IMG/VR virus record: IMGVR_UViG_3300032285_002671
Coordinates: 1-56,880 of that record
Direction: 5' to 3' (one strand)
DNA from: a virus
Length of the DNA: 56,880 nt
Of the stretch, positions 24,069 through 30,221 are shown one piece after another; within the stretch, counting starts at the first letter, position 1, and every line of letters starts with the position of its first letter. A model generated the notes under the pieces. The model was given only the letters and a program-made list of their open reading frames with translations, was not told the DNA's origin and ran no database searches. Both the position numbers and the translations under genes were made by a program.

Positions 24069-24236
24069 TTATTTTTTTAAATTAGAGTCTAAATATATAA
24101 TTGCTGTTTTAAGTGTTCCTTGTAAATACCCTACAATATATGCTGGGTTTTGTTCTTTTGAATCCCAAAGTCTATTTGATTCAGCTAATGCTTTTTCTAA
24201 TGCTTCTTTTAATGCATCTAATTCTAATTTATTCAT
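24069..24236 (-). CDS. Small helical protein (55 residues)
   Basis: Frame MNKLELDALKEALEKALAES then NRLWDSKEQNPAYIVGYLQG, with ATG at 24236-24234 and TAA at 24071-24069. It has normal phage codon use, a promoter module upstream (24265-24296) and is one base from the next start. Amphipathic helix, then a YIVGYLQG turn. Clearly a real gene although short. Confidence 0.8.
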   Translation of the reverse strand: MNKLELDALKEALEKALAESNRLWDSKEQNPAYIVGYLQGTLKTAIIYLDSNLKK

Positions 24237-24264
24237 ATATTATTTATTTATTAATTTTATAATA

Positions 24265-24296
24265 TAATAATATAATGAATTATTAAATACCCCTAA
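24265..24296 (-). promoter_or_regulatory. Bacteroidota-type promoter module (TTAG)
   Basis: TTAG (24296-24293), 20 bases, TATTATTA (24272-24265) on the minus strand, driving the genes at 24069 and 23840. Confidence 0.7.
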
Positions 24297-24302
24297 TCTT
24301 TC

Positions 24303-24365
24303 TTATTTTTTCTTTTTTAATTTCTTTTTAGCGGCTTGTAACGACGTTATCTTCTTTTTACTCAT
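24303..24365 (-). CDS. Tiny lysine-rich peptide (20 residues)
   Basis: Frame MSKKKITSLQAAKKKLKKKK with stop at 24303. It lies between a strong hairpin (24387-24419) and a promoter module. Like the 23-residue ORF at 19537 it is very basic. It may be expressed, but it is too short to be sure. Confidence 0.45.
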   Translation of the reverse strand: MSKKKITSLQAAKKKLKKKK

Positions 24366-24386
24366 TCAATTTTTTCCTACAAAATA

Positions 24387-24419
24387 TGTAGGGGAGTTAC
24401 TAAACTTCACTCCCCTACA
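24387..24419 (-). terminator. Strong hairpin, terminator-like
   Basis: An 11-bp perfect stem, TGTAGGGGAGT and ACTCCCCTACA with an 11-base loop, lies 17 bases after the AT-hook gene stop. On the minus strand it is followed by TATTTTGTAGG, a weak T-run. Confidence 0.7.
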
Positions 24420-24435
24420 ATTAATAAACATATGA

Positions 24436-24672
24436 TTAAATATTACTTGGTACTTTAACTTTTGGTCTTCCACGTTGAATTGGAATACCAGCTGCTAATT
24501 TGGCTTCACGTTCAGCCATTCTTTGTTGACGCTTACTAGTTTCATTTGTTGGGCGACCTTTTCTAATCCCCTCTCCTGATTCAATTTTTAATTGACGTTC
24601 AGCAATTCTTTGTTGTCTTTTTGACCCATTTACTACTGGGCGACCTTTACGTTTTGTTTCTAAATTTTCCAT
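24436..24672 (-). CDS. AT-hook repeat DNA-binding protein
   Basis: A 78-residue protein built of repeated units: KRKGRPVV (7-14), IRKGRPTN (36-43) and IQRGRPKV (65-72), each with an AT-hook-like (K/R)GRP core about 29 residues apart, joined by SKRQQRMAEREAKL-type helices. AT-hooks bind the minor groove of AT-rich DNA. In an AT-rich phage with AT-rich promoters it may coat DNA or regulate the promoter modules. A single AT-hook also starts the RadA-like protein at 27982. Confidence 0.82.
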   Translation of the reverse strand: MENLETKRKGRPVVNGSKRQQRIAERQLKIESGEGIRKGRPTNETSKRQQRMAEREAKLAAGIPIQRGRPKVKVPSNI

Positions 24673-24706
24673 TTTTATTTATTTTTTATTTATTAAATTT
24701 ATAATA

Positions 24707-24738
24707 TAATAATATAATGAATTATTAATTACTCCAAA
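24707..24738 (-). promoter_or_regulatory. Bacteroidota-type promoter module
   Basis: TTTG (24738-24735), 20 bases, TATTATTA (24714-24707) on the minus strand, upstream of the AT-hook gene. Confidence 0.76.
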
Positions 24739-24746
24739 TCAATCAA

Positions 24747-25145
24747 TTAACCAAATATAATTTCTTTATAAAATACGGTCTGTAAAATAACATCCGCTGT
24801 ATCCGCATCATCATTTTCCGTAATCATGTCTAATAAAAACTTTGTTGGGGCGGTTTGAACATTATTATGAACGTCTTCAAGTGTAATTGATTTAGTTTGC
24901 TCACTATCATCATCTTCCTCATCAACTAAAGTTAATTTACCTCCTGAACGTAAAATCTCCATTAATACATCCTCATAACAGACCATTATACCAGGTCTTT
25001 CTGTACCTAATTTAGTTTTAGCTACTTTGTAGTCGTTCTCATCACATTCAAGGACTAAACCATAACTACTAATGTAACCTAATCCATTACAAAGAGCATT
25101 ATAAAAATACTCTTCTGATTCTACTGGTGTTAATTTTATTTCCAT
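24747..25145 (-). CDS. Protein of unknown function
   Basis: A 132-residue acidic alpha/beta protein (KLTPVESEEYFYNALCNGLG; GIMVCYEDVLMEILRSGGKL). It has features of a small protein that binds other proteins: an acidic patch (DEEDDDSEQT) and a C-terminal helix. No family recognised. Confidence 0.78.
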   Translation of the reverse strand: MEIKLTPVESEEYFYNALCNGLGYISSYGLVLECDENDYKVAKTKLGTERPGIMVCYEDVLMEILRSGGKLTLVDEEDDDSEQTKSITLEDVHNNVQTAPTKFLLDMITENDDADTADVILQTVFYKEIIFG

Positions 25146-25168
25146 ATTTATTTATTAATTTTATAATA

Positions 25169-25200
25169 TAATAATATAATGAATTATTAAATTCGCCAAA
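25169..25200 (-). promoter_or_regulatory. Bacteroidota-type promoter module
   Basis: TTTG (25200-25197), 20 bases, TATTATTA (25176-25169) on the minus strand, upstream of the gene at 24747. Confidence 0.76.
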
Positions 25201-25485
25201 TCAATTATTAAAAACATTTTGGCCAGTTTCAGTATAATATCTCCAATACTTACGAGTTTCACCCCATACTTTACAACGCATGCGTACTCTTTTAATTTTC
25301 TTAGAATATAAAGCTCTCCTTAAAATATCAGCGTATTTCTTACTAGCTTCTTTCTTATGATCTATATAATAACCCCAAATATCTATTTGTATTTCTTTTT
25401 CAGTACGGAATGGATTATTATTTAAATAATCTACAATTTGTTGTTGATTATTTCTACTTCGTCTTTGGTTTTTAATTCTCCCCAT
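25201..25485 (-). CDS. Basic protein, possible winged-helix DNA binder
   Basis: A 94-residue very basic protein. QQQIVDYLNNNPFRTEKEIQ (14-33) followed by RRALYSKKIKRVRMR and VWGETRKYWRYY fits a helix-turn-helix with a C-terminal wing. It would be a small transcription or replication factor. The fold is inferred from pattern only. Confidence 0.65.
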   Translation of the reverse strand: MGRIKNQRRSRNNQQQIVDYLNNNPFRTEKEIQIDIWGYYIDHKKEASKKYADILRRALYSKKIKRVRMRCKVWGETRKYWRYYTETGQNVFNN

Positions 25486-25508
25486 ATTTAATTATTAAAT
25501 TTATAATA

Positions 25509-25540
25509 TAATAATAAAATGAATTATTAATTACTCCAAA
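25509..25540 (-). promoter_or_regulatory. Bacteroidota-type promoter module
   Basis: TTTG (25540-25537), 20 bases, TATTATTA (25516-25509) on the minus strand, upstream of the basic protein gene at 25201. Confidence 0.76.
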
Positions 25541-25546
25541 TCAGTC

Positions 25547-25930
25547 TTATAAATCATCTTCTTCATAATAATCATCTTCATCATCTTCATCATAATCAAC
25601 ATAAAAATATCCTTGATATGGACATGTTTCAGGTTGTTCATTAACCCATTCCCAATTTGGGTTTTCTGATAAGTTAGGTGTTATAAATGTTTTTCCTTCT
25701 TCATTAAATTCTAAATTAATACCGGCTTGTCTATCAGATCCTAAACCATTCATTTCAGCTAGTAATTCATAATAATCTTTACCACCAAATACACCATAAC
25801 CTTCATAATTGTCTTCATGCCATTTATTTCCCTTATTATCAGTCATATAAACATCAAATGTGGATCGGCCTGTGTAGTGATTGTTAATACTACGGTCTGT
25901 GTCTTGTGTAATCCAACTAAAAAATCCCAT
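25547..25930 (-). CDS. Conserved MGFFSW-type protein
   Basis: A 127-residue protein starting MGFFSWITQDTDRSINNHY, then YEGYGVFGGKDYYELLAEMN. This start is characteristic of a protein family found repeatedly in phages and mobile elements of many bacteria; its function is not known to me. The C-terminus is an acidic run of Asp/Glu/Tyr. Confidence 0.8.
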   Translation of the reverse strand: MGFFSWITQDTDRSINNHYTGRSTFDVYMTDNKGNKWHEDNYEGYGVFGGKDYYELLAEMNGLGSDRQAGINLEFNEEGKTFITPNLSENPNWEWVNEQPETCPYQGYFYVDYDEDDEDDYYEEDDL

Positions 25931-25964
25931 ATTTATTTTATTTAATTATTAAAATTTTATAATA

Positions 25965-25996
25965 TAATAATATAATGATTTATAATATACTCCAAA
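25965..25996 (-). promoter_or_regulatory. Bacteroidota-type promoter module
   Basis: TTTG (25996-25993), 20 bases, TATTATTA (25972-25965) on the minus strand, upstream of the MGFFSW gene. Perfect 8-bp dyad AATGATTT/AAATCATT. Confidence 0.78.
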
Positions 25997-26224
25997 TCAT
26001 TCAATTAATATTTTAGCTGCAACCCAACATAAATCAATATGGGTTTTATGACTATCACCAGATGAGTTTTTTAAATTTAGAATAGCTCCATTCTCTCCTT
26101 CTCGGGATAAAACATCAAAACCTATTCTAAAATCTCCTTTATTAACAAAAACTGTTGATTTTAAAATATTACCTCCGTTCTTAATAAAGTCACGAGCAGG
26201 TATTTCGTATATAAATGTGTTCAT
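25997..26224 (-). CDS. Small protein of unknown function
   Basis: A 75-residue beta-rich protein (GGNILKSTVFVNKGDFRIGF). Immediately follows the gene at 26226 (one-base gap). No motif recognised. Confidence 0.75.
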   Translation of the reverse strand: MNTFIYEIPARDFIKNGGNILKSTVFVNKGDFRIGFDVLSREGENGAILNLKNSSGDSHKTHIDLCWVAAKILIE

Positions 26225-26225
26225 A

Positions 26226-26450
26226 TTATTTTACTCTTGAGTCATAAACATTTACCATACTATCATAAAATGATTCTCTAACATCTTCCCACTTACCATC
26301 TCTACCCTCATTAATAAACATTATATTATTTTCCTTTTGTATAGTAGTATTATTACTAGGAGGAAAGAGTGAAAGTGCTATGTAACGTTTTTTCTTCTTC
26401 ATTTCTTTTAGCTTTAGAGCTATTTCCATTTCCGATAAATTATAATCCAT
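26226..26450 (-). CDS. Small protein of unknown function
   Basis: A 74-residue protein: a helical start (EMEIALKLKEMKKKKRYIAL), then a loop and an acidic aromatic C-terminus (DGKWEDVRESFYDSMVNVYD). Two-gene unit with the gene at 25997. Confidence 0.75.
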   Translation of the reverse strand: MDYNLSEMEIALKLKEMKKKKRYIALSLFPPSNNTTIQKENNIMFINEGRDGKWEDVRESFYDSMVNVYDSRVK

Positions 26451-26473
26451 ATTTATTTATTAATTTTATAATA

Positions 26474-26505
26474 TAATAATATAATGATTTATTTAATACG
26501 CCAAA
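26474..26505 (-). promoter_or_regulatory. Bacteroidota-type promoter module
   Basis: TTTG (26505-26502), 20 bases, TATTATTA (26481-26474) on the minus strand, upstream of the gene at 26226. TGATTT/AAATCA dyad. Confidence 0.76.
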
Positions 26506-26510
26506 TCAAT

Positions 26511-26759
26511 CTAAATAATTTCCTCATAATCATAATAATCTTCTTTTTCATTATATACCCCAATAATACTATATCCTTTTTCAATTAATGGGTTATCTAA
26601 TCCTTCTCGTTTCACCGCTTCAACTACCTCAATTCCCATAATATAATCTGGGCGATTCATTTTTTCAAAATGAGCGGGACATAATGTCATACAATTAGGT
26701 TCGTTTCCTGTAGCTTCAATTACTCGAGCAATTGCTGCTTTAATTTTTTCTATATTCAT
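26511..26759 (-). CDS. Small protein of unknown function
   Basis: An 82-residue alpha/beta protein (ARVIEATGNEPNCMTLCPAH, then MGIEVVEAVKREGLDNP). CMTLC and H could bind a metal. It is the last of three genes read from the promoter at 27154. Confidence 0.75.
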   Translation of the reverse strand: MNIEKIKAAIARVIEATGNEPNCMTLCPAHFEKMNRPDYIMGIEVVEAVKREGLDNPLIEKGYSIIGVYNEKEDYYDYEEII

Positions 26760-26764
26760 ATTAA

Positions 26765-26971
26765 TTAAAATAAATGTTTCATTAAAGCTTCATAAACAAA
26801 ATCCCTATCATCATTTATTAGTTCAAGTTGTTCTTCAGTCATTTCTACTCCATCATAGTCAGCATTTGAAATATAAGCATCACAAAAATCTGGGTAGTCA
26901 TCATAATCAATACCATCAAACTCGATATTATCGATTTTACTATAGTCTAATTCGTTTGTCATGTTATCCAT
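26765..26971 (-). CDS. Small very acidic protein
   Basis: A 68-residue protein dominated by Asp, Glu and Tyr (KIDNIEFDGIDYDDYPDFCD). Its start lies within the last codons of the gene at 26964, an overlapping ATGGATAACATG arrangement. A DNA mimic is one possibility for such composition; no specific evidence. Confidence 0.72.
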   Translation of the reverse strand: MDNMTNELDYSKIDNIEFDGIDYDDYPDFCDAYISNADYDGVEMTEEQLELINDDRDFVYEALMKHLF

Positions 26972-27128
26972 TTATTAAGTTAATTTCATTAGTAACATTT
27001 TTTATTTCATCTCTTATTGCTAAGAGTTCTTTGATTATTTTTTGTTCTTTTGTCCTTAATTTAACTAAACTTTTAGTTAAAGGTTCTAGTTCTTTTTCTT
27101 TTGCTGTCTTTTTTAATACTGCTTCCAT
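26964..27128 (-). CDS. Small coiled-coil protein (54 residues)
   Basis: Frame MEAVLKKTAKEKELEPLTKS then LVKLRTKEQKIIKELLAIRD, ATG at 27128-27126, stop at 26964. A long charged helix with heptad spacing. A promoter module lies at 27154-27185 and the next gene begins inside its last codons, so it is the first gene of a three-gene unit. Confidence 0.8.
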   Translation of the reverse strand: MEAVLKKTAKEKELEPLTKSLVKLRTKEQKIIKELLAIRDEIKNVTNEINLING

Positions 27129-27153
27129 ATATTTATTTATTAATTTTATAATA

Positions 27154-27185
27154 TAATAATAAAATGAACTATTTAATACGCCTAA
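27154..27185 (-). promoter_or_regulatory. Bacteroidota-type promoter module (TTAG)
   Basis: TTAG (27185-27182), 20 bases, TATTATTA (27161-27154) on the minus strand, driving 26964-26511. Confidence 0.7.
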
Positions 27186-27386
27186 TCAATCATTAAAAAA
27201 TATTTTACTTTTCGCTATTAATAATCCTAGACCAGCTGCAGCGTACATACTATTTTTATCTACTAGGAATGTTTCATTTGTTTTTAAATTACGTACTTTA
27301 AATTGTGTAGAGTATATTTCAACTACTTCAAAGTTAAATCCTTGAACAGTATTGCCTACTAAATCTCCTACTTTTAAATTATCCAT
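27186..27386 (-). CDS. Small beta-barrel-like protein
   Basis: A 66-residue protein, MDNLKVGDLVGNTVQGFNFE then VEIYSTQFKVRNLKTNE: five predicted strands like a small SH3/KOW barrel. Could bind nucleic acid or a protein. It has its own promoter module. Confidence 0.72.
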   Translation of the reverse strand: MDNLKVGDLVGNTVQGFNFEVVEIYSTQFKVRNLKTNETFLVDKNSMYAAAGLGLLIAKSKIFFND

Positions 27387-27406
27387 TTAATTAATTTTTT
27401 ATAATA

Positions 27407-27438
27407 TAAAAATAAGGAGTAATATTAATTACTCCAAA
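27407..27438 (-). promoter_or_regulatory. Bacteroidota-type promoter module with perfect spacer dyad
   Basis: TTTG (27438-27435), 20 bases, TATTTTTA (27414-27407) on the minus strand, upstream of the gene at 27186. Spacer GGAGTAAT-TAAT-ATTACTCC is a perfect inverted repeat. Confidence 0.8.
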
Positions 27439-27687
27439 TCAATCTAAATAATTTGATAAATAGTTTTTTAAATCTATAGCGTAATGTAATAATTCATTTT
27501 CAGCATCTTTATTTAATAAATTACTTTTAAGTAAACTAGTCACTGTTTGACCAATATATGTTAAAGCATTTACATTTTGTGATTCAAAGTCTCTTGACTT
27601 GAAACTAAGTTCAAATTGATCTGCTACTGACCAACCATGATCTGAGTTGATTAACTGTTTTGTTAATGTTTCTAAATTATAGTTCAT
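27439..27687 (-). CDS. Small protein of unknown function
   Basis: An 82-residue all-helical protein (LETLTKQLINSDHGWSVADQ; NKDAENELLHYAIDLKNYL). No motif recognised. Single gene between promoter modules. Confidence 0.75.
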   Translation of the reverse strand: MNYNLETLTKQLINSDHGWSVADQFELSFKSRDFESQNVNALTYIGQTVTSLLKSNLLNKDAENELLHYAIDLKNYLSNYLD

Positions 27688-27707
27688 ATTTTATTAATTT
27701 TATAATA

Positions 27708-27739
27708 TAATAATAAAATGAATTTATTAATATCCCAAA
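27708..27739 (-). promoter_or_regulatory. Bacteroidota-type promoter module
   Basis: TTTG (27739-27736), 20 bases, TATTATTA (27715-27708) on the minus strand, upstream of the gene at 27439. Confidence 0.75.
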
Positions 27740-27867
27740 TCTTTCTTATTTTTAATTTTACGATTATATTTTTTCTTATTTTTAGAAACTGTTTGACGTG
27801 ATGCAGCCCAGATTTCTTGTATTGTTAGAGTTACTTTTTGTATCTTATTATTTTTATTTAGTTCCAT
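27727..27867 (-). CDS. Small basic protein (46 residues)
   Basis: MELNKNNKIQKVTLTIQEIW then AASRQTVSKNKKKYNRKIKN. An upstream ATG in the same frame (27921) would translate the promoter module itself (27886-27917), so I place the start at 27867. Helix-turn-helix-like IQEIWAASRQTVSK with a basic tail suggests nucleic-acid binding. Confidence 0.68.
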   Translation of the reverse strand: MELNKNNKIQKVTLTIQEIWAASRQTVSKNKKKYNRKIKNKKDLGY

Positions 27868-27885
27868 ATTATTAATTTTATGATA

Positions 27886-27917
27886 TAAATATAAAATGAA
27901 ATTTATATAACTCCAAA
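27886..27917 (-). promoter_or_regulatory. Bacteroidota-type promoter module
   Basis: TTTG (27917-27914), 20 bases, TATATTTA (27893-27886) on the minus strand, upstream of the gene at 27727 and just after the RadA-gene terminator. Confidence 0.78.
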
Positions 27918-27923
27918 TCAATC

Positions 27924-27945
27924 AAAAAAGGCACGTTACCGTGCC
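27924..27945 (-). terminator. Intrinsic terminator of the RadA-like gene
   Basis: Perfect GGCACG-GTAA-CGTGCC hairpin followed on the minus strand by TTTTTTGATT; 36 bases beyond the stop at 27982. Confidence 0.9.
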
Positions 27946-27981
27946 TAATTTGATATAAATTAATAAATAAAACCTAGAAAA

Positions 27982-28803
27982 TTATTCTTCTTCTTCCTCG
28001 AACTCATTAACAGCTCCATACTCAATACGCATTGGACTTATTTGATAACTCATTTTTATTCCAGTGTTACCATTCCTGTTCTTAGAAAACTCCATATATG
28101 TTCCTCCACCCTCACTCTCTTTTTCTCTTCTCATTTCAATCATAGCATCAGTTAAATGTTTTAACTTATTACTACCTGCAAACTCTCCTGCTTTGGTTAC
28201 TTGTTGTATTAATAAAAACGTAGTGTATACGTTATTAGTATTTTCACCTTTATTATTTCTAACACATAAATCTACTAACCATGATTCAGCCATTTTTCTA
28301 TCCCAACCATTATCATCTCTAACTCCATCAATTACTTCGGCTATAGAATCTATTAAAATAACATCCCAACCTTGATTTATAACTTGTTCAATAACGTCTT
28401 TAGTATTATATTCTAAATAATCATTTGTAAATATAGTTTTAATAACACCAAATTGATTAAATCTTTGAGTATATTTAAACATTTGTCTACGACCCATCTC
28501 AGCACTAATAAATAAACATTTATTTCCTCTATTTGACAGTCCAGATAAAACATCTAATAATACAGTTGTTTTTCCTACTCCTGGATCACCACAACACATA
28601 ATATTACTAGATGCTGGGATTCCTTCTTCATGAGATATAAATTTATCTATGTTTTTTATCCCTGATCTCATTTGACGCATCATACGTGGGTCAATTTCTA
28701 GTGAATTTAAAGTTGTTATTTCTTTAAAATCAATAATAACTGGAGGGTAAGTAATTGAATCTAAACGTGGTCTACCACGTTTTTTAGGTGCATTTTCTAT
28801 CAT
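27982..28803 (-). CDS. RecA/RadA-superfamily ATPase with N-terminal AT-hook
   Basis: A 273-residue protein. Residues 7-13 are KKRGRPR, an AT-hook. The ATPase core has Walker A CGDPGVGKTT (71-80), Walker B DVILIDS (147-153), and LLIQQVTKAGEFAGSNKLKH then FSKNRNG, which match the RadA/Sms switch and KNRFG motif better than UvsX or DnaB. It lacks the RadA zinc finger and Lon-like domain. Likely role is strand-exchange or branch migration during replication-recombination. It has its own promoter and a strong terminator, implying independent control. Confidence 0.83.
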   Translation of the reverse strand: MIENAPKKRGRPRLDSITYPPVIIDFKEITTLNSLEIDPRMMRQMRSGIKNIDKFISHEEGIPASSNIMCCGDPGVGKTTVLLDVLSGLSNRGNKCLFISAEMGRRQMFKYTQRFNQFGVIKTIFTNDYLEYNTKDVIEQVINQGWDVILIDSIAEVIDGVRDDNGWDRKMAESWLVDLCVRNNKGENTNNVYTTFLLIQQVTKAGEFAGSNKLKHLTDAMIEMRREKESEGGGTYMEFSKNRNGNTGIKMSYQISPMRIEYGAVNEFEEEEE

Positions 28804-28838
28804 ATTATTTATTTTATTTATTTATTAATTTTATAATA

Positions 28839-28870
28839 TAATAATAAGATGAATATTTTATTACTCCAAA
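28839..28870 (-). promoter_or_regulatory. Bacteroidota-type promoter module
   Basis: TTTG (28870-28867), 20 bases, TATTATTA (28846-28839) on the minus strand, upstream of the RadA-like gene. AAGAT/ATCTT arms. Confidence 0.78.
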
Positions 28871-29007
28871 TCTTTCTTAAAATTTATTTCCCACCATAAA
28901 ATATATAATCTTTTTTCATTTCCTTCATTCCATTTCCATTCATAATGAAATAAAAATGAGAATCCATGTGATTTCCAAATGTTTATATTCCAGTTTTTTA
29001 TTTTCAT
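28861..29007 (-). CDS. Small Trp/Phe-rich protein (48 residues)
   Basis: Frame MKIKNWNINIWKSHGFSFLF then HYEWKWNEGNEKRLYILWWE, ATG at 29007-29005, TAA at 28863-28861. Its last codons (K-D-L-E stop) are the -33 box of the next promoter. Very aromatic. It is the final ORF of the tRNA locus. A real gene is likely because it ends on the module as many neighbours do. Confidence 0.65.
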   Translation of the reverse strand: MKIKNWNINIWKSHGFSFLFHYEWKWNEGNEKRLYILWWEINFKKDLE

Positions 29008-29020
29008 AGTTTTTAATTAG

Positions 29021-29098
29021 CAGTCAGGACAGGATTCGAACCTGCATGTGTGATACCCTCTGCCGAGAGACGCGATACTCCAATTACGCCACCTGACT
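29021..29098 (-). tRNA. tRNA-like RNA A with short anticodon loop
   Basis: Acceptor AGTCAGG/CCTGACT pairs perfectly. D arm GCG/CGC with GG in the loop, and T arm GCAGG-TTCGAAT-CCTGT. The anticodon arm is abnormal: TCTCT pairs with AGAGG around only four bases (CGGC), then an 11-base variable region. CCA is not encoded. An isotype cannot be assigned; it may not decode. Confidence 0.6.
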
Positions 29099-29152
29099 AT
29101 TTTGCTTTTCCGTTCACACCACCCCTTGGAGTTACAGTGACTGGTTGTTTTA

Positions 29153-29196
29153 TACTAAGTAAATCTACCAGAGAAGCGTGTCTCGATTTACTAGTA
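29153..29196 (-). ncRNA. Long hairpin between tRNA-like genes A and B
   Basis: On the minus strand TACTAGTAAATC pairs with GATTTACTTAGTA with one bulge, with an inner GAGA/TCTC pair. It lies about 7 bases after the 3' end of tRNA-like B. It may be a processing signal, a separate RNA or part of a longer structured transcript. Confidence 0.5.
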
Positions 29197-29202
29197 TCCG
29201 GG

Positions 29203-29323
29203 TAGTCAGGACAGGATTCGAACCTGTAACCAGTTTTCTAAGCTCTACGTGCAGGGTTTTCACTGCCTCGTACTGGTGTCTAATCGGACATACACAGCGT
29301 CTAACCAATTCCGCCACCTGACT
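29203..29323 (-). tRNA. tRNA-like RNA B with very large variable region
   Basis: Same acceptor (AGTCAGG/CCTGACT) and T arm (ACAGG-TTCGAAT-CCTGT) as its neighbours. The D arm GCGGAATTGGTTAGACGC is Leu-like. Length is 121 bases instead of about 85: the region before the T arm contains CCAGT...ACTGG enclosing TACG/CGTA and GCAG/CTGC pairs. The anticodon cannot be fixed. Either a tRNA with an insertion or a tRNA-like RNA. Confidence 0.55.
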
Positions 29324-29330
29324 AAGTTAT

Positions 29331-29550
29331 GAATCAATCAAAAGCACTTATTTTAAGTTCAGAAGGTCATCCATTTATTCCACACAATAATCTACAATTA
29401 GCAGTAATTTCATAAGAGATATTATCATGTTTTATGCTCGGACTTATACATGTTATCAGCCATTATAGAAGCAGGCCTATTATGAGTACTTACTAAAGGG
29501 TGGACTTCATTAGAGCCTAATCCCCAGTGGGTTTAACCAATGATTGATTC
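29331..29550 (-). ncRNA. Candidate structured RNA closed by a 10-bp stem
   Basis: A 220-base interval with no ORF, bounded by GAATCAATCA (29331-29340) and TGATTGATTC (29541-29550), a perfect 10-bp inverted repeat (11 with the next base). Internal short palindromes such as GGTTTAACC occur. Its position inside the tRNA locus recalls the stable RNAs C and D in the T4 tRNA cluster. Confidence 0.6.
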
Positions 29551-29575
29551 AATATTTTTAAAGAACGTTTTTTTG

Positions 29576-29690
29576 TAGTCAGGACAGGACTTGAACCTGT
29601 AAACCTACTTCCCATCTTCGGTTTTTTAACTCTAATGTTTAGAATGGGTCAAACCACATTAGAGTACGTATACCATTCCGCCACCTGACT
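29576..29690 (-). tRNA. tRNA-like RNA C with extended anticodon hairpin
   Basis: Acceptor AGTCAGG/CCTGACT and T arm ACAGG-TTCAAGT-CCTGT are normal, and a long variable arm AAACC/GGTTT suggests Leu/Ser class. The anticodon hairpin is a 10-bp stem ACTCTAATGT/ACATTAGAGT with a 17-base loop, twice the usual length. Total 115 bases. Possibly a tRNA with an insertion in the anticodon loop, or a non-decoding RNA. Confidence 0.55.
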
Positions 29691-29695
29691 ATATT

Positions 29696-29944
29696 TTAAT
29701 ATTCATCCAACATGTTAAGTTGTTTTTTTGCCATTTTAGTATCTTCTTCAGGATTTGATTTTAGTCCCAAACTAATACTCTCACCATAACAAGAACAACT
29801 TGGATTACCTTCTTTATTAACTCCAAAAGAGATAAACCCGGCACGTACTGGATTAAAATCTTTGAATTCTGAGTGTTGTAATAATTCAGAGAACACAATA
29901 ATTAATCCTTTGTTTGTAATTACATATTTTTGTTTTAAGTACAT
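29696..29944 (-). CDS. Small protein of unknown function between tRNA genes
   Basis: An 82-residue protein starting MYLKQKYVITNKGLIIVFSE. A longer frame to 29998 would translate tRNA D, so I use the ATG at 29944-29942. KYVITNKGLIIVFSELLQHS then GFISFGVNKEG gives a beta-rich fold; CSCYG may be a redox or metal pair. The stop lies 5 bases from tRNA-like C, so transcript processing must separate them. Confidence 0.72.
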   Translation of the reverse strand: MYLKQKYVITNKGLIIVFSELLQHSEFKDFNPVRAGFISFGVNKEGNPSCSCYGESISLGLKSNPEEDTKMAKKQLNMLDEY

Positions 29945-29966
29945 CTTTATTTTGCTATTTGTTTCG

Positions 29967-30041
29967 TAGTCAGGACAGGACTCGAACCTGCGACGCATAA
30001 GTTAAATCAATAACCCCGCTCTGCCACTGAGCTACCTGACT
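29967..30041 (-). tRNA. tRNA D, eight-base anticodon loop
   Basis: The most tRNA-like member of the array: acceptor AGTCAGG/CCTGACT, D arm GCTC-AGTGGCA-GAGC, T arm GCAGG-TTCGAGT-CCTGT. The anticodon stem is best as GGGTT/AACTT (two G-U) around an eight-base loop ATTGATTT. By standard numbering the anticodon would be UGA (Ser), but the extra base makes this uncertain. No encoded CCA. Confidence 0.72.
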
Positions 30042-30045
30042 GTTT

Positions 30046-30207
30046 TTATTTCTTTTTAAAGATATAACCTTCATAGGTTTTATCCCATACCCATCTAGTT
30101 CTACAAGTCCATACCCAAACTTGTAATCTCCACCAACGTCTTAACTTAACATGCCATGGATCTTTTTCCATTTCATCCATCAATTGTTGAACAACTTTAT
30201 TTCTCAT
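30046..30207 (-). CDS. Small Trp/Arg-rich basic protein (53 residues)
   Basis: Starts at ATG 30207-30205 (MRNKVVQQLMDEMEKDPWHV), since the longer frame to 30258 enters tRNA-like E. Then LRRWWRLQVWVWTCRTRWVW, remarkably rich in Trp and Arg, which may bind RNA, DNA or membrane. The stop is 5 bases from tRNA D. Confidence 0.62.
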   Translation of the reverse strand: MRNKVVQQLMDEMEKDPWHVKLRRWWRLQVWVWTCRTRWVWDKTYEGYIFKKK

Positions 30208-30221
30208 AACATTGTGTTTAG

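Noticed and set aside
27868-27921. Longer start of the 46-residue gene at 27921
   Set aside because: It would translate the promoter module (27886-27917) as protein; the downstream ATG gives a normal leader.
19784-28870. CRISPR-like array from the regularly repeated module
   Set aside because: The repeated units are separated by genes of varying length, have variable spacers within the module and lie upstream of starts; there is no direct-repeat/spacer structure and no cas genes.
29203-29323. tRNA-like B interpreted as tmRNA
   Set aside because: tmRNA needs a tag-encoding ORF and several pseudoknots with a G-U at the third acceptor pair; none is visible, and the length is far too short.
29696-29998. 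N-terminal extension of the 82-residue gene up to 29998
   Set aside because: The extra 18 residues would be read from within tRNA D; the ATG at 29944-29942 avoids this.
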